NCBI RefSeq assembly: GCF_900111685.1
Contig: NZ_FOHX01000006.1
Coordinates: 124,001-188,000, forward strand
Origin: Nonomuraea wenchangensis
GTDB lineage: Bacteria; Actinomycetota; Actinomycetes; Streptosporangiales; Streptosporangiaceae
Length of the DNA stretch: 64,000 nucleotides
Direction: 5' to 3'
Shown here: positions 18,654 to 27,449 of the stretch, in pieces
Numbering within the stretch: the first letter of the stretch is position 1
How the letters are laid out: the number at the start of each line of letters is the position of its first letter
Notes under the pieces: generated by a model
The model's database searches: none
Seen by the model: only the letters and a program-made list of their open reading frames with translations
What the model was told of the DNA's origin: nothing
Program-made: the position numbers and the translations under genes

Positions 18654-19802
18654 TCAGCGTTCGGACAGGACGCGGGCCAGGGCGGCCAGGGTCTCCGGGG
18701 GTGTGCCTGGGGGTGGGGAGACGCGGAGGACGGGTTCGGTGAGGGCGAGTGGGGCCCTCGCGGCCGGGGCCACGGAGACGAGGAGGCCAGCGCGGGCGGC
18801 GCGGGCCCTCGCGTCCGCCGCCGAGTCCCCGGGCGGCGGGCGGAGGGTTACGAGGGCGGAGGGCTCGTCGAGCGGTTCGCGTACGCGCCAGCCGCCCGCC
18901 CCGTCGAGCGTCCGGCGGGTGGTCCGGCCCAGGTCGGCCAGGTGAGCGTGGACGGCGGCGGGGCCGAGCGCCAGGTGCTCCCGTACGGCTTCCCCGAGCC
19001 CGAGGCGGGCCGCCATCGCGGCCTCCGCGCCCTCGTAGCGGACGGCCCCCGGCAGCGGGACGCCGTCGGCATGGCCGTGGAGCGCGGGGAAAGGGGCGTC
19101 CATGGCGGGCGTGAGGCCGGGGACGATCAGGAAGCCGACGCCGCGCGGGCCCGCGAGCCACTTGCGGGACGTCCCGACGTACGCGGTGGCGCCGGCGCCG
19201 GTGACGTCCACGTGGCCGAACGACTGGCAGGCGTCCAGCACCAGCGGAACCCCGGCGGCCCGGCACAGCGCGCCGATCGCGGCGGCGGGCTGGACGACGC
19301 CGTGGTGGGAGGCGATGTGGGGGACGGTGACCAGGCTCAGGCCCGCCGACAGGCGTTCGCGCAGGCCGTCCAGGTCCGCGCGGCCGTCGGCGTCGGCGGG
19401 CAGCTCGACGAGGGTCCAGGAGCGGTCGGCGGCGAGGCGGCGCAGGAGCATGAGCGTGCTGCCGTACTCGGCGCGGAGGTGGCCGACGCGGCTGCCCGGC
19501 GGCAGCCGCCAGCCGCCGAGCAGGGCGGCCATGGCGGCGGTCCCGCTCTCGGCGAAGGCGACGTCCCCGGGCGCCGCGCCGGTCAGGGCGGCCAGGGTAG
19601 CGCGGGCGCCGGTGAGGTCCGGTTCCGCCGGGTAGCCGCCGCGTTCCCGTTCCAGGTGGAGGTGGTTGATGACGGCGTCGAGCGTACGGTCGGCGGGTAC
19701 GTTGCAGCCGGCCGCGTCGAGGTGCCCGGACGGCAGGACGGCGCGGGCCGCCCGCCACGCCGCGCCCGCGCAGGCGGTGTCGGTCGTGGGCGGCGAGGTC
19801 AT
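18654..19802 (-). CDS. egtE: EgtE, PLP-dependent C-S lyase of ergothioneine synthesis
   Basis: Catalyses the last step, cleavage of the hercynyl-cysteine sulfoxide to ergothioneine, using pyridoxal phosphate. Class V aminotransferase fold, 382 aa; the PLP lysine lies in G-T-S-R-K-W-L near the middle and the aspartate in L-V-L-D-A-C-Q-S. The start at 19802 overlaps the egtD stop by ATGA. Last gene of the five-gene operon; no clear terminator follows. Confidence 0.92.
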   Translation of the reverse strand: MTSPPTTDTACAGAAWRAARAVLPSGHLDAAGCNVPADRTLDAVINHLHLERERGGYPAEPDLTGARATLAALTGAAPGDVAFAESGTAAMAALLGGWRLPPGSRVGHLRAEYGSTLMLLRRLAADRSWTLVELPADADGRADLDGLRERLSAGLSLVTVPHIASHHGVVQPAAAIGALCRAAGVPLVLDACQSFGHVDVTGAGATAYVGTSRKWLAGPRGVGFLIVPGLTPAMDAPFPALHGHADGVPLPGAVRYEGAEAAMAARLGLGEAVREHLALGPAAVHAHLADLGRTTRRTLDGAGGWRVREPLDEPSALVTLRPPPGDSAADARARAARAGLLVSVAPAARAPLALTEPVLRVSPPPGTPPETLAALARVLSER

Positions 19803-20791
19803 GCCTGGGCGAGCAGCAGGGCGAAGTCGCCGGCCGGGTCGGTGTGGTAGCGGCTCACCGTGAAACCGGCGGCGGCCAGCTCGGCCCGCAGCCCGGCCGG
19901 CCGGAACTTGGCGCTGATCTCGGTACGCAGGTCCTCGCCCTCGGCGAAGTCCACGGTCAGGTCGAGCGCGGCGATGGGGACGCGCATCGCGCGGGTGGCG
20001 CGCAGGCGCATCTCGATCCACTGGTGGCGCTCGTCGTACAGGGCGACGTGGGCGAAGGCGTCGGGGTCGAAGGCGGCGTCCAGCTCGCGGTTGAGCACCC
20101 GCAGGACGTTGCGGTTGAAGGCGGCGGTCACCCCGGCCGCGTCGTCGTAGGCCGCGACCAGCCGGTCCCTGTCCTTCACCAGGTCCGCGCCCAGCAGGAA
20201 CGTGTCGCCCGGCCGCAGGTTGCCGCGCAGCTCCTTGAGGAAGGCGCGGCGGGCGTCCGGGCCGAGGTTGCCGATGGTGCCGCCGAGGAAGGCGACCATC
20301 CGGCGGCCGGTACGCGGCAGCAGGGCGAGGTGGCGTTCGAAGTCGGCGCACACCGCCCGTACGGCGAGCCCGGGATAGCGGGCGGCGAGCCTGCGGGCCG
20401 CGGCCATGAGGGTGACGGCGTCCACGTCCACCGGCGTGTACGTGCGCAGCGTGCCCGCCTCGCGGAGCGCGTCGAGGAGCAGCACGGTCTTCTCGCTGGT
20501 CCCCGAGCCGAGCTCGACCAGCGTGTCCGCGCCGCTCGCCGCCGCCAGCCCGGCCGCCTCGGCGCGGAGTATGGCCAGCTCGCGGCGGGTCGGGTAGTAC
20601 TCGGGCAGCCGGGTGATCCGGGTGAACAGCTCGCTGCCGGCCTCGTCGTAGAACCACTTCGGCGGCAGCCACTTGGGGGTGGCGGCCAAACCGGTGCGTA
20701 CGTCATGTTCGAGCGCCAGGCGCAGGTAGTCGCGGTCGAGGTGGTTGACGAGCTGGACGTTGGACTGGCTGACGGGCACGAGGTCTCCCAA
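19799..20791 (-). CDS. egtD: EgtD, L-histidine N-alpha-methyltransferase
   Basis: Uses three S-adenosylmethionine molecules to convert histidine to hercynine. 330 aa; the SAM motif [11 protein letters not shown] near residues 92-102 and the F-L-G-G-T-I-G-N motif are diagnostic of EgtD. It sits between egtC (16-bp gap) and egtE (4-bp overlap). Confidence 0.96.
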   Translation of the reverse strand: MGDLVPVSQSNVQLVNHLDRDYLRLALEHDVRTGLAATPKWLPPKWFYDEAGSELFTRITRLPEYYPTRRELAILRAEAAGLAAASGADTLVELGSGTSEKTVLLLDALREAGTLRTYTPVDVDAVTLMAAARRLAARYPGLAVRAVCADFERHLALLPRTGRRMVAFLGGTIGNLGPDARRAFLKELRGNLRPGDTFLLGADLVKDRDRLVAAYDDAAGVTAAFNRNVLRVLNRELDAAFDPDAFAHVALYDERHQWIEMRLRATRAMRVPIAALDLTVDFAEGEDLRTEISAKFRPAGLRAELAAAGFTVSRYHTDPAGDFALLLAQA

Positions 20792-20806
20792 GGGCGTGAG
20801 CGGACG

Positions 20807-21550
20807 TCAGAGCGGCTGGACGCGGAGGCCGTCGGCGGTGGCGAGCAGCAGGCTCCGGTCGGGCACGGCCTGCCAGCCGGGGCCGTCGCAGAGCGGCTCG
20901 CTGGCCACCAGGACGCCGTCCGGGTGCGGCCGGTGGAAGAGGGTGTCGCCCCAGGCGGTCGCGGCGAGGGTGACGCCGTCGCAGGCGAGCAGGTTGAGCC
21001 GGGCGTCGGGGTCCTTGGTGGCGGCGCCGGTCACGACCTCGGCCAGCGCCTCCCCCAGGGCGTTCACGGTGGCGGTCGCGGGTGTGGGGCCGCAGCCGGC
21101 GCGCAGGCGGCGGAACACGGCCGCCGCCAGCCAGGCGCTGTCGCAGGCGCTCTCCGCGCCCTCGGCGAGGTCGCGGAGCGCGTCCCGGTCGACCCGCCCG
21201 TTGTGGCTGAGCAGCCAGCGCCCCTCCGTGAACGGCGCGGTGGCGCTCTCCTCGACCGGCATGCCGACCGTGGCACACCGTACGGCCGCCAGCAGGCACC
21301 CGGACCTGGCGACCCGGGCGAGGCCAGGCAGGTTGGCGTCGGCCCACATGGGGATCGAGCGGCGGTAGCGGATCGGCTCGGGCGTGGCGAGGCCGGGGTC
21401 GTACCAGCCCATGCCGAAGCCGTCGGCGTTGACCGTGCCGTGGCGTTGCCGCCGCGGCGCGTACGACTGCCTGAGCAGCCCGTGCTCGGGTTCGTGGATC
21501 AGCTCGGCGAGCGGGCGCGGAGCGCCGAGCCAGGCGGCGTGCCGGCACAT
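20807..21550 (-). CDS. egtC: EgtC, gamma-glutamyl-hercynylcysteine sulfoxide amidohydrolase
   Basis: Class II glutamine-amidotransferase-like Ntn hydrolase that removes the gamma-glutamyl group during ergothioneine synthesis. 247 aa. The start at 21550 is set by the N-terminal nucleophile: the protein begins M-C-R-H-A-A-W-L-G, so Cys2 becomes the catalytic residue. The start codon shares one base with the egtB stop (TGATG). A long upstream extension in the same frame is shadow of egtB. Confidence 0.95.
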   Translation of the reverse strand: MCRHAAWLGAPRPLAELIHEPEHGLLRQSYAPRRQRHGTVNADGFGMGWYDPGLATPEPIRYRRSIPMWADANLPGLARVARSGCLLAAVRCATVGMPVEESATAPFTEGRWLLSHNGRVDRDALRDLAEGAESACDSAWLAAAVFRRLRAGCGPTPATATVNALGEALAEVVTGAATKDPDARLNLLACDGVTLAATAWGDTLFHRPHPDGVLVASEPLCDGPGWQAVPDRSLLLATADGLRVQPL

Positions 21551-22851
21551 CAGCGCTCCTCCGGCGAGGCGGTGCGCGCGCAGCGGAAGCCGGTGAAGAT
21601 CTGCCGCCGGATCGGGTAGTCCCAGTTCCGGAACGTGGTGCGGACGGCGGCCGGGTCGGCCGCCCACGACCCGCCGCGCAGCACCCGGTACTCCTTGCCG
21701 AAGAACACCTCGCTGTACTCCCGGTAGGGGAAGGCGCGGAAGCCGGGATAGCCGTCGAACCAGGTGGCGGTCCACTCCCACACGTCGCCGACCATCTGCT
21801 CGGCCCCGTACGGGCTCGCGCCGCCCGGGTAGGCGCCGAGCGGGGCGGGCCGCGCCGCCCGGTGGCCGAGGTTGGCCAGCTCGGGCGTCGGGTCCTGCTC
21901 GCCCCACGGGTACGGGCGGGCCCGCCCGGCGGCGGCGTCCCATCCGCAGGCCTTCTCCCATTCGGCCTCGGTGGGCAGGCGTTTACCGGCCCAGCGGGCG
22001 TAGGCGTCGGCCTCGTACCAGCAGACGTGCTGCACGGGCTCGTCCATCGGCACCGGCTCGGGCCGGCCGAAGCGGGTACGCCACCAGGCGCCGCCGTCCC
22101 TGGTCCAGAACAGCGGCGCGAACACGCCGTTCTCCTGCCGCCAGCGCCAGCCCTCGGGCGTCCACCAGCGGGCGTCGTGGTAGCCGCCGTCCTCGATGAA
22201 CGCGGCGTAGGCGGCGTTGCCGACGGGCAGCCGGTCGATCCAGTACGCGGGCAGGTCCACCCGGTGGGCGGGCCGCTCGTTGTCGTAGGCCCAGGGCAGG
22301 CTGTCGGTGCCCATGAGGAACTCCCCCTCCGGCACGTACACCTCCTCGGGCCCCGCTGAAAGGCCGGGCGGCAGGTCGCCGTCGCGGACCACGCCGGGCC
22401 GGCCGGCGAGCTGGAGCGTGGCCAGCATGGTCTCGTCGTGCTGGTGCTCGTGCTGGATGACCAGCCCGAACACGAACCCGTCGCGGCGCAGCGGGTCCGG
22501 GTCGGCGAGGTCCACCGCGTCGAGGACGTCGAGCACCCGGCCGCGTACGCCGCCGATGTAGTCCCGGGCCTCCGTCGGACGCAGGAACGGCAGGGCCGGC
22601 CGGTCCCTGCGCGGGGTCTTGAACGCGTCGTAGATGTCGTCGATCTCGGGACGCAACGGGGTGATCCCGGCGGCGGCCCGCAGCACCCACAGCTCCTCGT
22701 AGTTGCCGACGTGCGCGAGGTCCCACACCAGCGGGGACATGAGGGGCGAGTGCTGGCGGACGAGCAGGTCGTCCTCGGCGGCGGTGTAGCCGAGCGACCG
22801 GTCGCGCACCGCGGTGAGCTGGGCGGCGATGCGTTCCTTGAGGTCGGTCAT
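21550..22851 (-). CDS. egtB: EgtB, iron-dependent sulfoxide synthase
   Basis: Joins hercynine and gamma-glutamylcysteine with O2 to make the sulfoxide intermediate. 433 aa. The N-terminal DinB-like domain has the iron-ligand histidines in A-H-V-G-N and H-E-H-Q-H-D-E (near 132-138). The C-terminal FGE-sulfatase domain (about 165-425) has W-E-W-T-A-T-W and the final G-F-R-C-A-R motif. The start is preceded by the ribosome site AGGAAGG, which is the last of three tandemly repeated start regions. Confidence 0.96.
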   Translation of the reverse strand: MTDLKERIAAQLTAVRDRSLGYTAAEDDLLVRQHSPLMSPLVWDLAHVGNYEELWVLRAAAGITPLRPEIDDIYDAFKTPRRDRPALPFLRPTEARDYIGGVRGRVLDVLDAVDLADPDPLRRDGFVFGLVIQHEHQHDETMLATLQLAGRPGVVRDGDLPPGLSAGPEEVYVPEGEFLMGTDSLPWAYDNERPAHRVDLPAYWIDRLPVGNAAYAAFIEDGGYHDARWWTPEGWRWRQENGVFAPLFWTRDGGAWWRTRFGRPEPVPMDEPVQHVCWYEADAYARWAGKRLPTEAEWEKACGWDAAAGRARPYPWGEQDPTPELANLGHRAARPAPLGAYPGGASPYGAEQMVGDVWEWTATWFDGYPGFRAFPYREYSEVFFGKEYRVLRGGSWAADPAAVRTTFRNWDYPIRRQIFTGFRCARTASPEER

Positions 22852-22900
22852 GCGTCCTTCCTTTCGGTCATGCGTCGTTCCCTCCGGGCATGCGTCGTTT
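22841..22900 (-). repeat. Three tandem copies of the egtB start region with two chained mini-ORFs
   Basis: Three 20-bp units (22841-22860, 22861-22880, 22881-22900) repeat the RBS-GACGC-ATG segment of egtB. Because 20 is not a multiple of three, each extra ATG opens a different frame. The ATG at 22891 gives M-P-G-G-N-D-A and stops in the ATGA of the second; the ATG at 22871 gives M-T-E-R-K-D-A and stops in the ATGA of egtB. The chain egtA - mini-ORF 1 - mini-ORF 2 - egtB is thus linked by two ATGA overlaps. Confidence 0.85.
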
Positions 22901-22902
22901 TC

Positions 22903-24216
22903 TCAGGTCAGCCAGGTCGGCGGGCCGCTGCCAGGTCCTCTTGTCACCGCCTCGACCAGGTCGGCGGCCGGCGAACGGCCCCGGCTCACGTGCCGGTCGG
23001 CGAACGCCGCCACCTCGCCGGTCAGTACGGGGCTCGCGCCGAGACGGGGCAGTGCCTCCAGCGCGGCACGGAAACACGCCTCCGCCGCGCGGGCCAGCCG
23101 GGGCGCGGCGAGGCCGCGGCGGGCGGCCTCGCTCCAGAGGTCGCGGCACGGCTCGGCGGCCTGGAGCGCGGCGTCGGCGGCGCGGTCGTCCATGATCAGC
23201 GCGTACGTGACCGCCACGCAGACCGGCCAGGCGTCCGGCCGCTGGGCGTCGAGGTAGCGCAGTTCCAGCCAGCCGCGCGGCCGGACCGGCGGGAACACGG
23301 TGGTGGCGTGGTAGGCCAGGTCGCCGAGGGTGGGCGGCCGGCCGGGCGCGCCGGGCCGGCCGGCGAGCCAGTCGCGGAAGGTGACGCCGCCGCGGGCCGG
23401 GCGGCAGCGGTCCGCGCCGTCCCGTACGAGCATGAGGCGGGCGTCGAGCAGGTAGCCCGCCCAGTCCTCGGCGGGGTCGGCGGTGGCGGGGACGGGGGCC
23501 GTACGGGTGGGGTCGAGGCGTTCCCAGACGGCCTGGCGGCCGGACATCCAGCCGCAGGGGCGGCCTCCGGCGAGCGGGGAGTTGGCGAAGGCGGCGACGA
23601 GCACGGGGCCGAGCAGGTGCGCCCGCTCCCACCGGGCGCCCGGCCGCTCCCCCAGGTCCAGGTTGACCTGGACGGAGGCGGTCGAGCACATCATCAGCGG
23701 GCCGTACGGGCCGCCGAGGAACTCCGCCATCGCGTCGTAGCGCGGCAGGCGGAGCTGGCGGCGAGGCGGGCGCACCGGGTCGAGGCCCACTCCGGCCGGG
23801 GCGAGCCCGGCCCCGGCGAGTGCCCGCCCGGCCAGGCCGAGGTCGCCGGCCATCGCGGTGACGGCCTCCGCCAGCGGGGCCGCGGGCCCGGAGAGTTCGA
23901 GCTGGCCGCCGGGCTCGAACGTCACCCGGCTCCCGCCGGGCAGTGGGGGCAGGGCCCGCGCGATCTCGTCGATGGGGACGTGCCGTTCCGGCGCGGCCCG
24001 GTCGTGGACGAGGAACTCCAGCTCGACCCCCACCCGCCCGCCCTCGCCGTCCCGAGGGAGCTCACGGAAACAGTCGCGAGCGAACTCCGCCACACCGGTG
24101 ATGCCGCCCACCGGCCGGCGGTCGGCATGGGCGACTCCGGGGGGCGGATCCGGCGGATCCTCGGGCAGGGGCGGGATCGCGGGCAGGCGTGAGCGTGCGG
24201 CGGGCCTGGCGGTCAT
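22903..24216 (-). CDS. egtA: EgtA, glutamate-cysteine ligase
   Basis: ATP-dependent ligase that makes gamma-glutamylcysteine, the sulfur donor for EgtB. 437 aa, GCS2 family: V-G-V-E-L-E-F-L near residue 63 provides metal-binding glutamates, M-M-C-S-T-A-S-V-Q-V-N-L-D near 176-188 is the family core, and W-L-E-L-R-Y-L-D lies in the C-terminal half. First gene of the operon, behind GGGGAG. A 103-bp gap separates it from the anti-sigma gene; no regulatory site recognised there. Confidence 0.95.
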   Translation of the reverse strand: MTARPAARSRLPAIPPLPEDPPDPPPGVAHADRRPVGGITGVAEFARDCFRELPRDGEGGRVGVELEFLVHDRAAPERHVPIDEIARALPPLPGGSRVTFEPGGQLELSGPAAPLAEAVTAMAGDLGLAGRALAGAGLAPAGVGLDPVRPPRRQLRLPRYDAMAEFLGGPYGPLMMCSTASVQVNLDLGERPGARWERAHLLGPVLVAAFANSPLAGGRPCGWMSGRQAVWERLDPTRTAPVPATADPAEDWAGYLLDARLMLVRDGADRCRPARGGVTFRDWLAGRPGAPGRPPTLGDLAYHATTVFPPVRPRGWLELRYLDAQRPDAWPVCVAVTYALIMDDRAADAALQAAEPCRDLWSEAARRGLAAPRLARAAEACFRAALEALPRLGASPVLTGEVAAFADRHVSRGRSPAADLVEAVTRGPGSGPPTWLT

Positions 24217-24319
24217 CGGGCTCCCCTCGCATGGCGCATGGAGCTACAGATCCGCGAACCGCGCGAACGTTACAGACGACCTTCCGGGGAGTTGTCAGAC
24301 GGCCCCTCGGATCCGGGAC

Positions 24320-24592
24320 TCAGGACGACGGGTGCCGGGCCTTGAACGCCGCCATTAACCGGTCGCGGACGGGCTGAGAGAGCTGCTCCCCCGGCTGGTC
24401 GGCGACGGCGCGCACGGTGGCGCGGAACTGGTCGAGGTAGAGACCGCAGTCGGCGCACCGGGCGAGATGGCTCTCGACGGCGGCGCGGTCCGGCTCGTCG
24501 AGCGCGTCGTCGAGGTAGGCGGTGACGACTTCCACCAGTTCGCCGCACGTGAACCGCTTCACGACGCTGCCCGCCTTACCCTCTGTGCCCAT
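24320..24592 (-). CDS. Zinc-finger (zf-HC2) anti-sigma factor
   Basis: A 90-residue cytoplasmic anti-sigma factor that should hold the adjacent ECF sigma factor. The anti-sigma zinc domain is visible as H-L-A-R-C-A-D-C (H-x3-C-x2-C) near residues 43-50 with F-T-C-G-E upstream. There is no TM helix, so it is a soluble, possibly redox-sensing ZAS protein. I prefer the ATG at 24592 (AGGTGA 7 bp before); a GTG at 24604 directly after the sigma stop is possible. Confidence 0.85.
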   Translation of the reverse strand: MGTEGKAGSVVKRFTCGELVEVVTAYLDDALDEPDRAAVESHLARCADCGLYLDQFRATVRAVADQPGEQLSQPVRDRLMAAFKARHPSS

Positions 24593-24604
24593 GAACCGTT
24601 TCAC

Positions 24605-25255
24605 CTATTCTGCCGCCATCACCGACCGGAAGTAGCCCTCCAGCCGGTCCCGGACCACTGTCCGGGCGCGATGCAGCAGCACCCGCTGATTGGCCGGTGA
24701 GATGTCCAGGATGTCGCAAACCTCCTCGGACGTGCACCCCTCCACGTCGCGGAGAGTGATCACGATGCGCTGCCGGGGCGGCAGCTCGGCCAGCGCCTCG
24801 GCGATGAGGCCGCGCACCTCGGCGGCGAGCGCCTGGTTCTCCGGCGTCGGCCAGGCCGCGGGCGCCACCTTCCAGCTCCCCGGCAGGCCGGCGTCCACGC
24901 CGTGGAAACGCGACGGGTCCACGCCCGGGCCGCCGTCGAACTCGAGCGCGCTCCACGGCAGCGTACGGCTCTCCCGCAGACCGCGTTTCTTCGCGGCGTT
25001 GACCAGGATCCGGTAGACCCACGTACGCACCGACGAGCGGCCCTCGAAGTCGTCGATCGCGCCGATCACCGCCAGCCAGGTGTCCTGCACGACCTCCTCG
25101 GCCGAGTCGTCGGTGGAGACGTACGATCTGGCGACCCGCAGCATGCCCCGCGACCAGGTGTCGAGCAACGCGGCGAACATCGCCTCGTCCCCCGCCCGCA
25201 GGGCTGAGACGATGACGTGGTCCGGGGGCAGCGCGCCGCCCGCGAAAGACGCCAC
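24605..25255 (-). CDS. ECF RNA polymerase sigma factor
   Basis: Alternative sigma factor of the RpoE/ECF class. Region 2 is visible as A-L-L-D-T-W-S-R-G-M-L-R-V-A-R and E-E-V-V-Q-D-T-W-L-A-V-I; region 4 as L-P-P-R-Q-R-I-V-I-T-L-R-D-V-E-G-C-T-S-E-E-V. I place the start at the GTG at 25255 behind GGGGAGGAAAC (216 aa); the frame is open for 32 further codons but without a ribosome site. The anti-sigma follows at once. Likely autoregulated, but I could not identify its promoter. Confidence 0.9.
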   Translation of the reverse strand: MASFAGGALPPDHVIVSALRAGDEAMFAALLDTWSRGMLRVARSYVSTDDSAEEVVQDTWLAVIGAIDDFEGRSSVRTWVYRILVNAAKKRGLRESRTLPWSALEFDGGPGVDPSRFHGVDAGLPGSWKVAPAAWPTPENQALAAEVRGLIAEALAELPPRQRIVITLRDVEGCTSEEVCDILDISPANQRVLLHRARTVVRDRLEGYFRSVMAAE

Positions 25256-25432
25256 GATCGTTTCCTCCCCGGTCCGACGCTCTTCGTCATCATCACATCC
25301 GGCCGCCGAAGATCGCACCGAGGGGTCGCTCAGCCGTCCGCAGCCGGCCACGGGCGGCTGGCCGGGCCGACCGTGCCGGGTTACGTTGGGCGGGAGGCGT
25401 CCTACCTGCTACCTGCGAAGGAAGTGGTCCCC

Positions 25433-25966
25433 ATGCTCTACCTGTTCGGCTTCGAGCAGATCGGCGTGGCCGTGAGTGACATCTACTTCGTCGATCCCAA
25501 CCCGGAGCGGGGCCAGGAGGGCGCCGAGCGCGGCGTACGGCTGGAGCTGCGCCGCCTCGAACAGAGCGAACTCAAGGGCTCCATCTACTCGGCACGGCCC
25601 ATCACCGTCGAGCGCCCGCTGTGGCGCGTGGACCTGCTGGAGTCGGTGTCCGGCACGCCCGGCAGCTTCGACCGCACCCACCACCACCCGGGCATGAACG
25701 GCTGGGAGCCGGGCCGGCGCGTGTTCGACCACGCGCTGTCGGGCGAGCCGCTGAAGTGGCTCGCCGAGCGGCTGTCCGACCTGGAGGGCGTGCTGAAGGA
25801 GGTCGGCGCCGACCCGGGCGAGGCGACCCCGGCCGACGTCACCGGCCTGCGCGAACGCGCCCCGGAGATCGTCGAGATCGTCGGACGGCTCCTCGACCGT
25901 GTCCGCGCCACCGCCACCCCCGACGAAGCCACCACCTCCACCAGCCTCCGCGCCAGCTGGCTCTGA
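25433..25966 (+). CDS. Conserved actinobacterial protein of unknown function, 177 aa
   Basis: Not recognised beyond conserved-hypothetical. ATG at 25433 behind AAGGAAG. Soluble; the N-terminal half has strands and a W-R-V-D-L-L-E-S segment, then F-D-R-T-H-H-H-P-G-M, a His cluster that could bind metal, then a helical C-terminus. Divergent from the ECF sigma gene with 177 bp between; it could be a target of that factor. Confidence 0.75.
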   Translation: MLYLFGFEQIGVAVSDIYFVDPNPERGQEGAERGVRLELRRLEQSELKGSIYSARPITVERPLWRVDLLESVSGTPGSFDRTHHHPGMNGWEPGRRVFDHALSGEPLKWLAERLSDLEGVLKEVGADPGEATPADVTGLRERAPEIVEIVGRLLDRVRATATPDEATTSTSLRASWL

Positions 25967-25986
25967 CCCCGGCGCCACGTCCTGGG

Positions 25987-26892
25987 TCAGCGGGGTGGGG
26001 CCGGATGGCGGTGGAGGAGGCCGAAGCGGGTCCACATGGACTCCGCGGCCTCGATCGCCGCTCCCGTACGCGCCGGGTCCACCGCCGCGAGCTGGGTGAC
26101 CAGCGCCTGCGCCACAGCGATGCCGGCGGTCAGCGACGGGAAGAACGCCTCACCCTCGGCCGGCACCAGCACCACCTCCTCGGCCGCGGCCGCCAGTGCC
26201 GGGCTGGCGGCGTCCGTCACGGCGAAGACGCGCGCCCCGCGTGCCCGCGCCTCGTTGGCGGCCAGCACCGTGTTCTCGTACAGCCGCCAGAAGCTGACGG
26301 CGATGAGCACGTCGCCCTCGCCGACGCTGGCCATGGCGTTGACCAGCTCGGAGCCGGCGGTGACGGCGTGCACGGGGTAGCCGGCGAGCCGGGCGTTGTG
26401 GGCGAGCGCCAGGCCGACGGCGGCATAGCTGCCGTCGGCCACGATCGTGGTGCGCCGGGCGGCGGCGACGGCCTCGGCGATCGTCGACAGCACGCGCTCG
26501 TCCAGCCGCCGGTTGAGCAGGGCGAGGCCGTCGAGGTCGCGGCGGAGCGAGCGAGCGCCAGGCGAGCCGGGTGAGCCGGGCGCTCCGGTGCTCCGATGCT
26601 CGGCATCGTGTTCGGCGGCGACCTGGCCGGCGCTGAGTGAGGACAGGTAGCGGGCGCGCAGCTCCTGCTGCAGGGCGGGCCAGCCGGCGAAGCCGAGCGC
26701 CTGGGCGGTGCGGGTCACGGTGGCGACGTTGACGCCGGCGAGCTGGGCGAGCTCCCCCGCCGACCCGTACGAGGCCCGCCGCGGCTGCGACAGCAGCAGC
26801 TCCAGCACCGCGGCCGACTTGCCGCGCAGCCCGCGCTCCGGTGTACGGCTCCGCAGCCAGCCTTCGAGATCGTCGGTGGCGCGCTCGCTCAC
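25987..26892 (-). CDS. MurR/RpiR-family transcriptional regulator
   Basis: Sugar-phosphate-sensing regulator. N-terminal RpiR helix-turn-helix (A-G-E-L-A-Q-L-A-G-V-N-V-A-T-V-T-R) and a C-terminal SIS domain (near residues 140-275) with S-F-W-R-L-Y-E-N. I chose the GTG at 26892, 5 bp behind GAGAGGGAA, giving 301 aa. Divergent from a GAF protein and amidohydrolase, with TGCAATTGCA between them, so it probably controls those genes. Confidence 0.88.
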   Translation of the reverse strand: MSERATDDLEGWLRSRTPERGLRGKSAAVLELLLSQPRRASYGSAGELAQLAGVNVATVTRTAQALGFAGWPALQQELRARYLSSLSAGQVAAEHDAEHRSTGAPGSPGSPGARSLRRDLDGLALLNRRLDERVLSTIAEAVAAARRTTIVADGSYAAVGLALAHNARLAGYPVHAVTAGSELVNAMASVGEGDVLIAVSFWRLYENTVLAANEARARGARVFAVTDAASPALAAAAEEVVLVPAEGEAFFPSLTAGIAVAQALVTQLAAVDPARTGAAIEAAESMWTRFGLLHRHPAPPR

Positions 26893-26947
26893 GAGTTCCC
26901 TCTCCCCGGCTCCGAATCCGCCGATCATGCTACGCCCTCCGCAGGCG

Positions 26948-26998
26948 AGCAATCTGCAAAGACCATTGCAATTGCACTGTTCTGCACTATAAATTGCT
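26948..26998. promoter_or_regulatory. Divergent operator region: AGCAAT...ATTGCT and TGCAATTGCA
   Basis: An AT-rich 50-bp stretch between the RpiR regulator and the GAF gene holds a perfect 10-bp palindrome TGCAATTGCA (26967-26976) framed by AGCAAT (26948-26953) and ATTGCT (26993-26998). Likely binding site of the RpiR protein. Confidence 0.5.
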
Positions 26999-27023
26999 GC
27001 GCGATCGACGAGGAGGCGACAGG

Positions 27024-27449
27024 ATGACGTTCGAGGAGCTGCAGGAGCGCGTACGCGACGAGGTCGGCGTGCGGCTGTTCACGGTGCTGGCCTGGATACC
27101 CGAGCGGCAGGCGCTGCGCCGGGTGCACACCAGCCACCCCGAGCAGTACCCGGTGGGCGGGGAGAAGAGCGTGGAGATCGCGCAGGGCTGGCTGGCCACG
27201 TGCATCGAGGGGCGCAGGCCGTACCTCGGGCCGGACCGGGCCGCGGTGCGCGGGATCTTCGCCGACCACGCGCTCATCGAGAGCCTGGGCTGCGGCGCGG
27301 TCATCAACGTGCCGGTGGTGGAGGACGGCGAGGTCGTCGGCGTGCTCAACCTGCTCGACGCCGAGGGCGCCTACGACGACGAGTCCGTCGCCGCGGCCGA
27401 GAAGCTGGCCCCGCTGGCCGTCCCCGCCCTGCTGGACGCCGTCCGTTGA
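27024..27449 (+). CDS. GAF-domain protein
   Basis: A 141-residue protein that is essentially one GAF sensory domain (F-T-V-L-A-W-I-P near the start; G-V-L-N-L-L-D-A-E-G-A-Y near the end). Strong RBS AGGAGG 8 bp before the ATG. The stop overlaps the TTG start of the amidohydrolase, so the pair is translationally coupled. A ligand-binding helper for the enzyme or a small-molecule sensor are both possible. Confidence 0.8.
   Translation: MTFEELQERVRDEVGVRLFTVLAWIPERQALRRVHTSHPEQYPVGGEKSVEIAQGWLATCIEGRRPYLGPDRAAVRGIFADHALIESLGCGAVINVPVVEDGEVVGVLNLLDAEGAYDDESVAAAEKLAPLAVPALLDAVR

Noticed and set aside
21550-22851. EgtB considered as the formylglycine-generating enzyme for the sulfatase
   Set aside because: It has the N-terminal DinB-like iron-binding domain and lies inside egtABCDE; the shared fold does not imply the same reaction.
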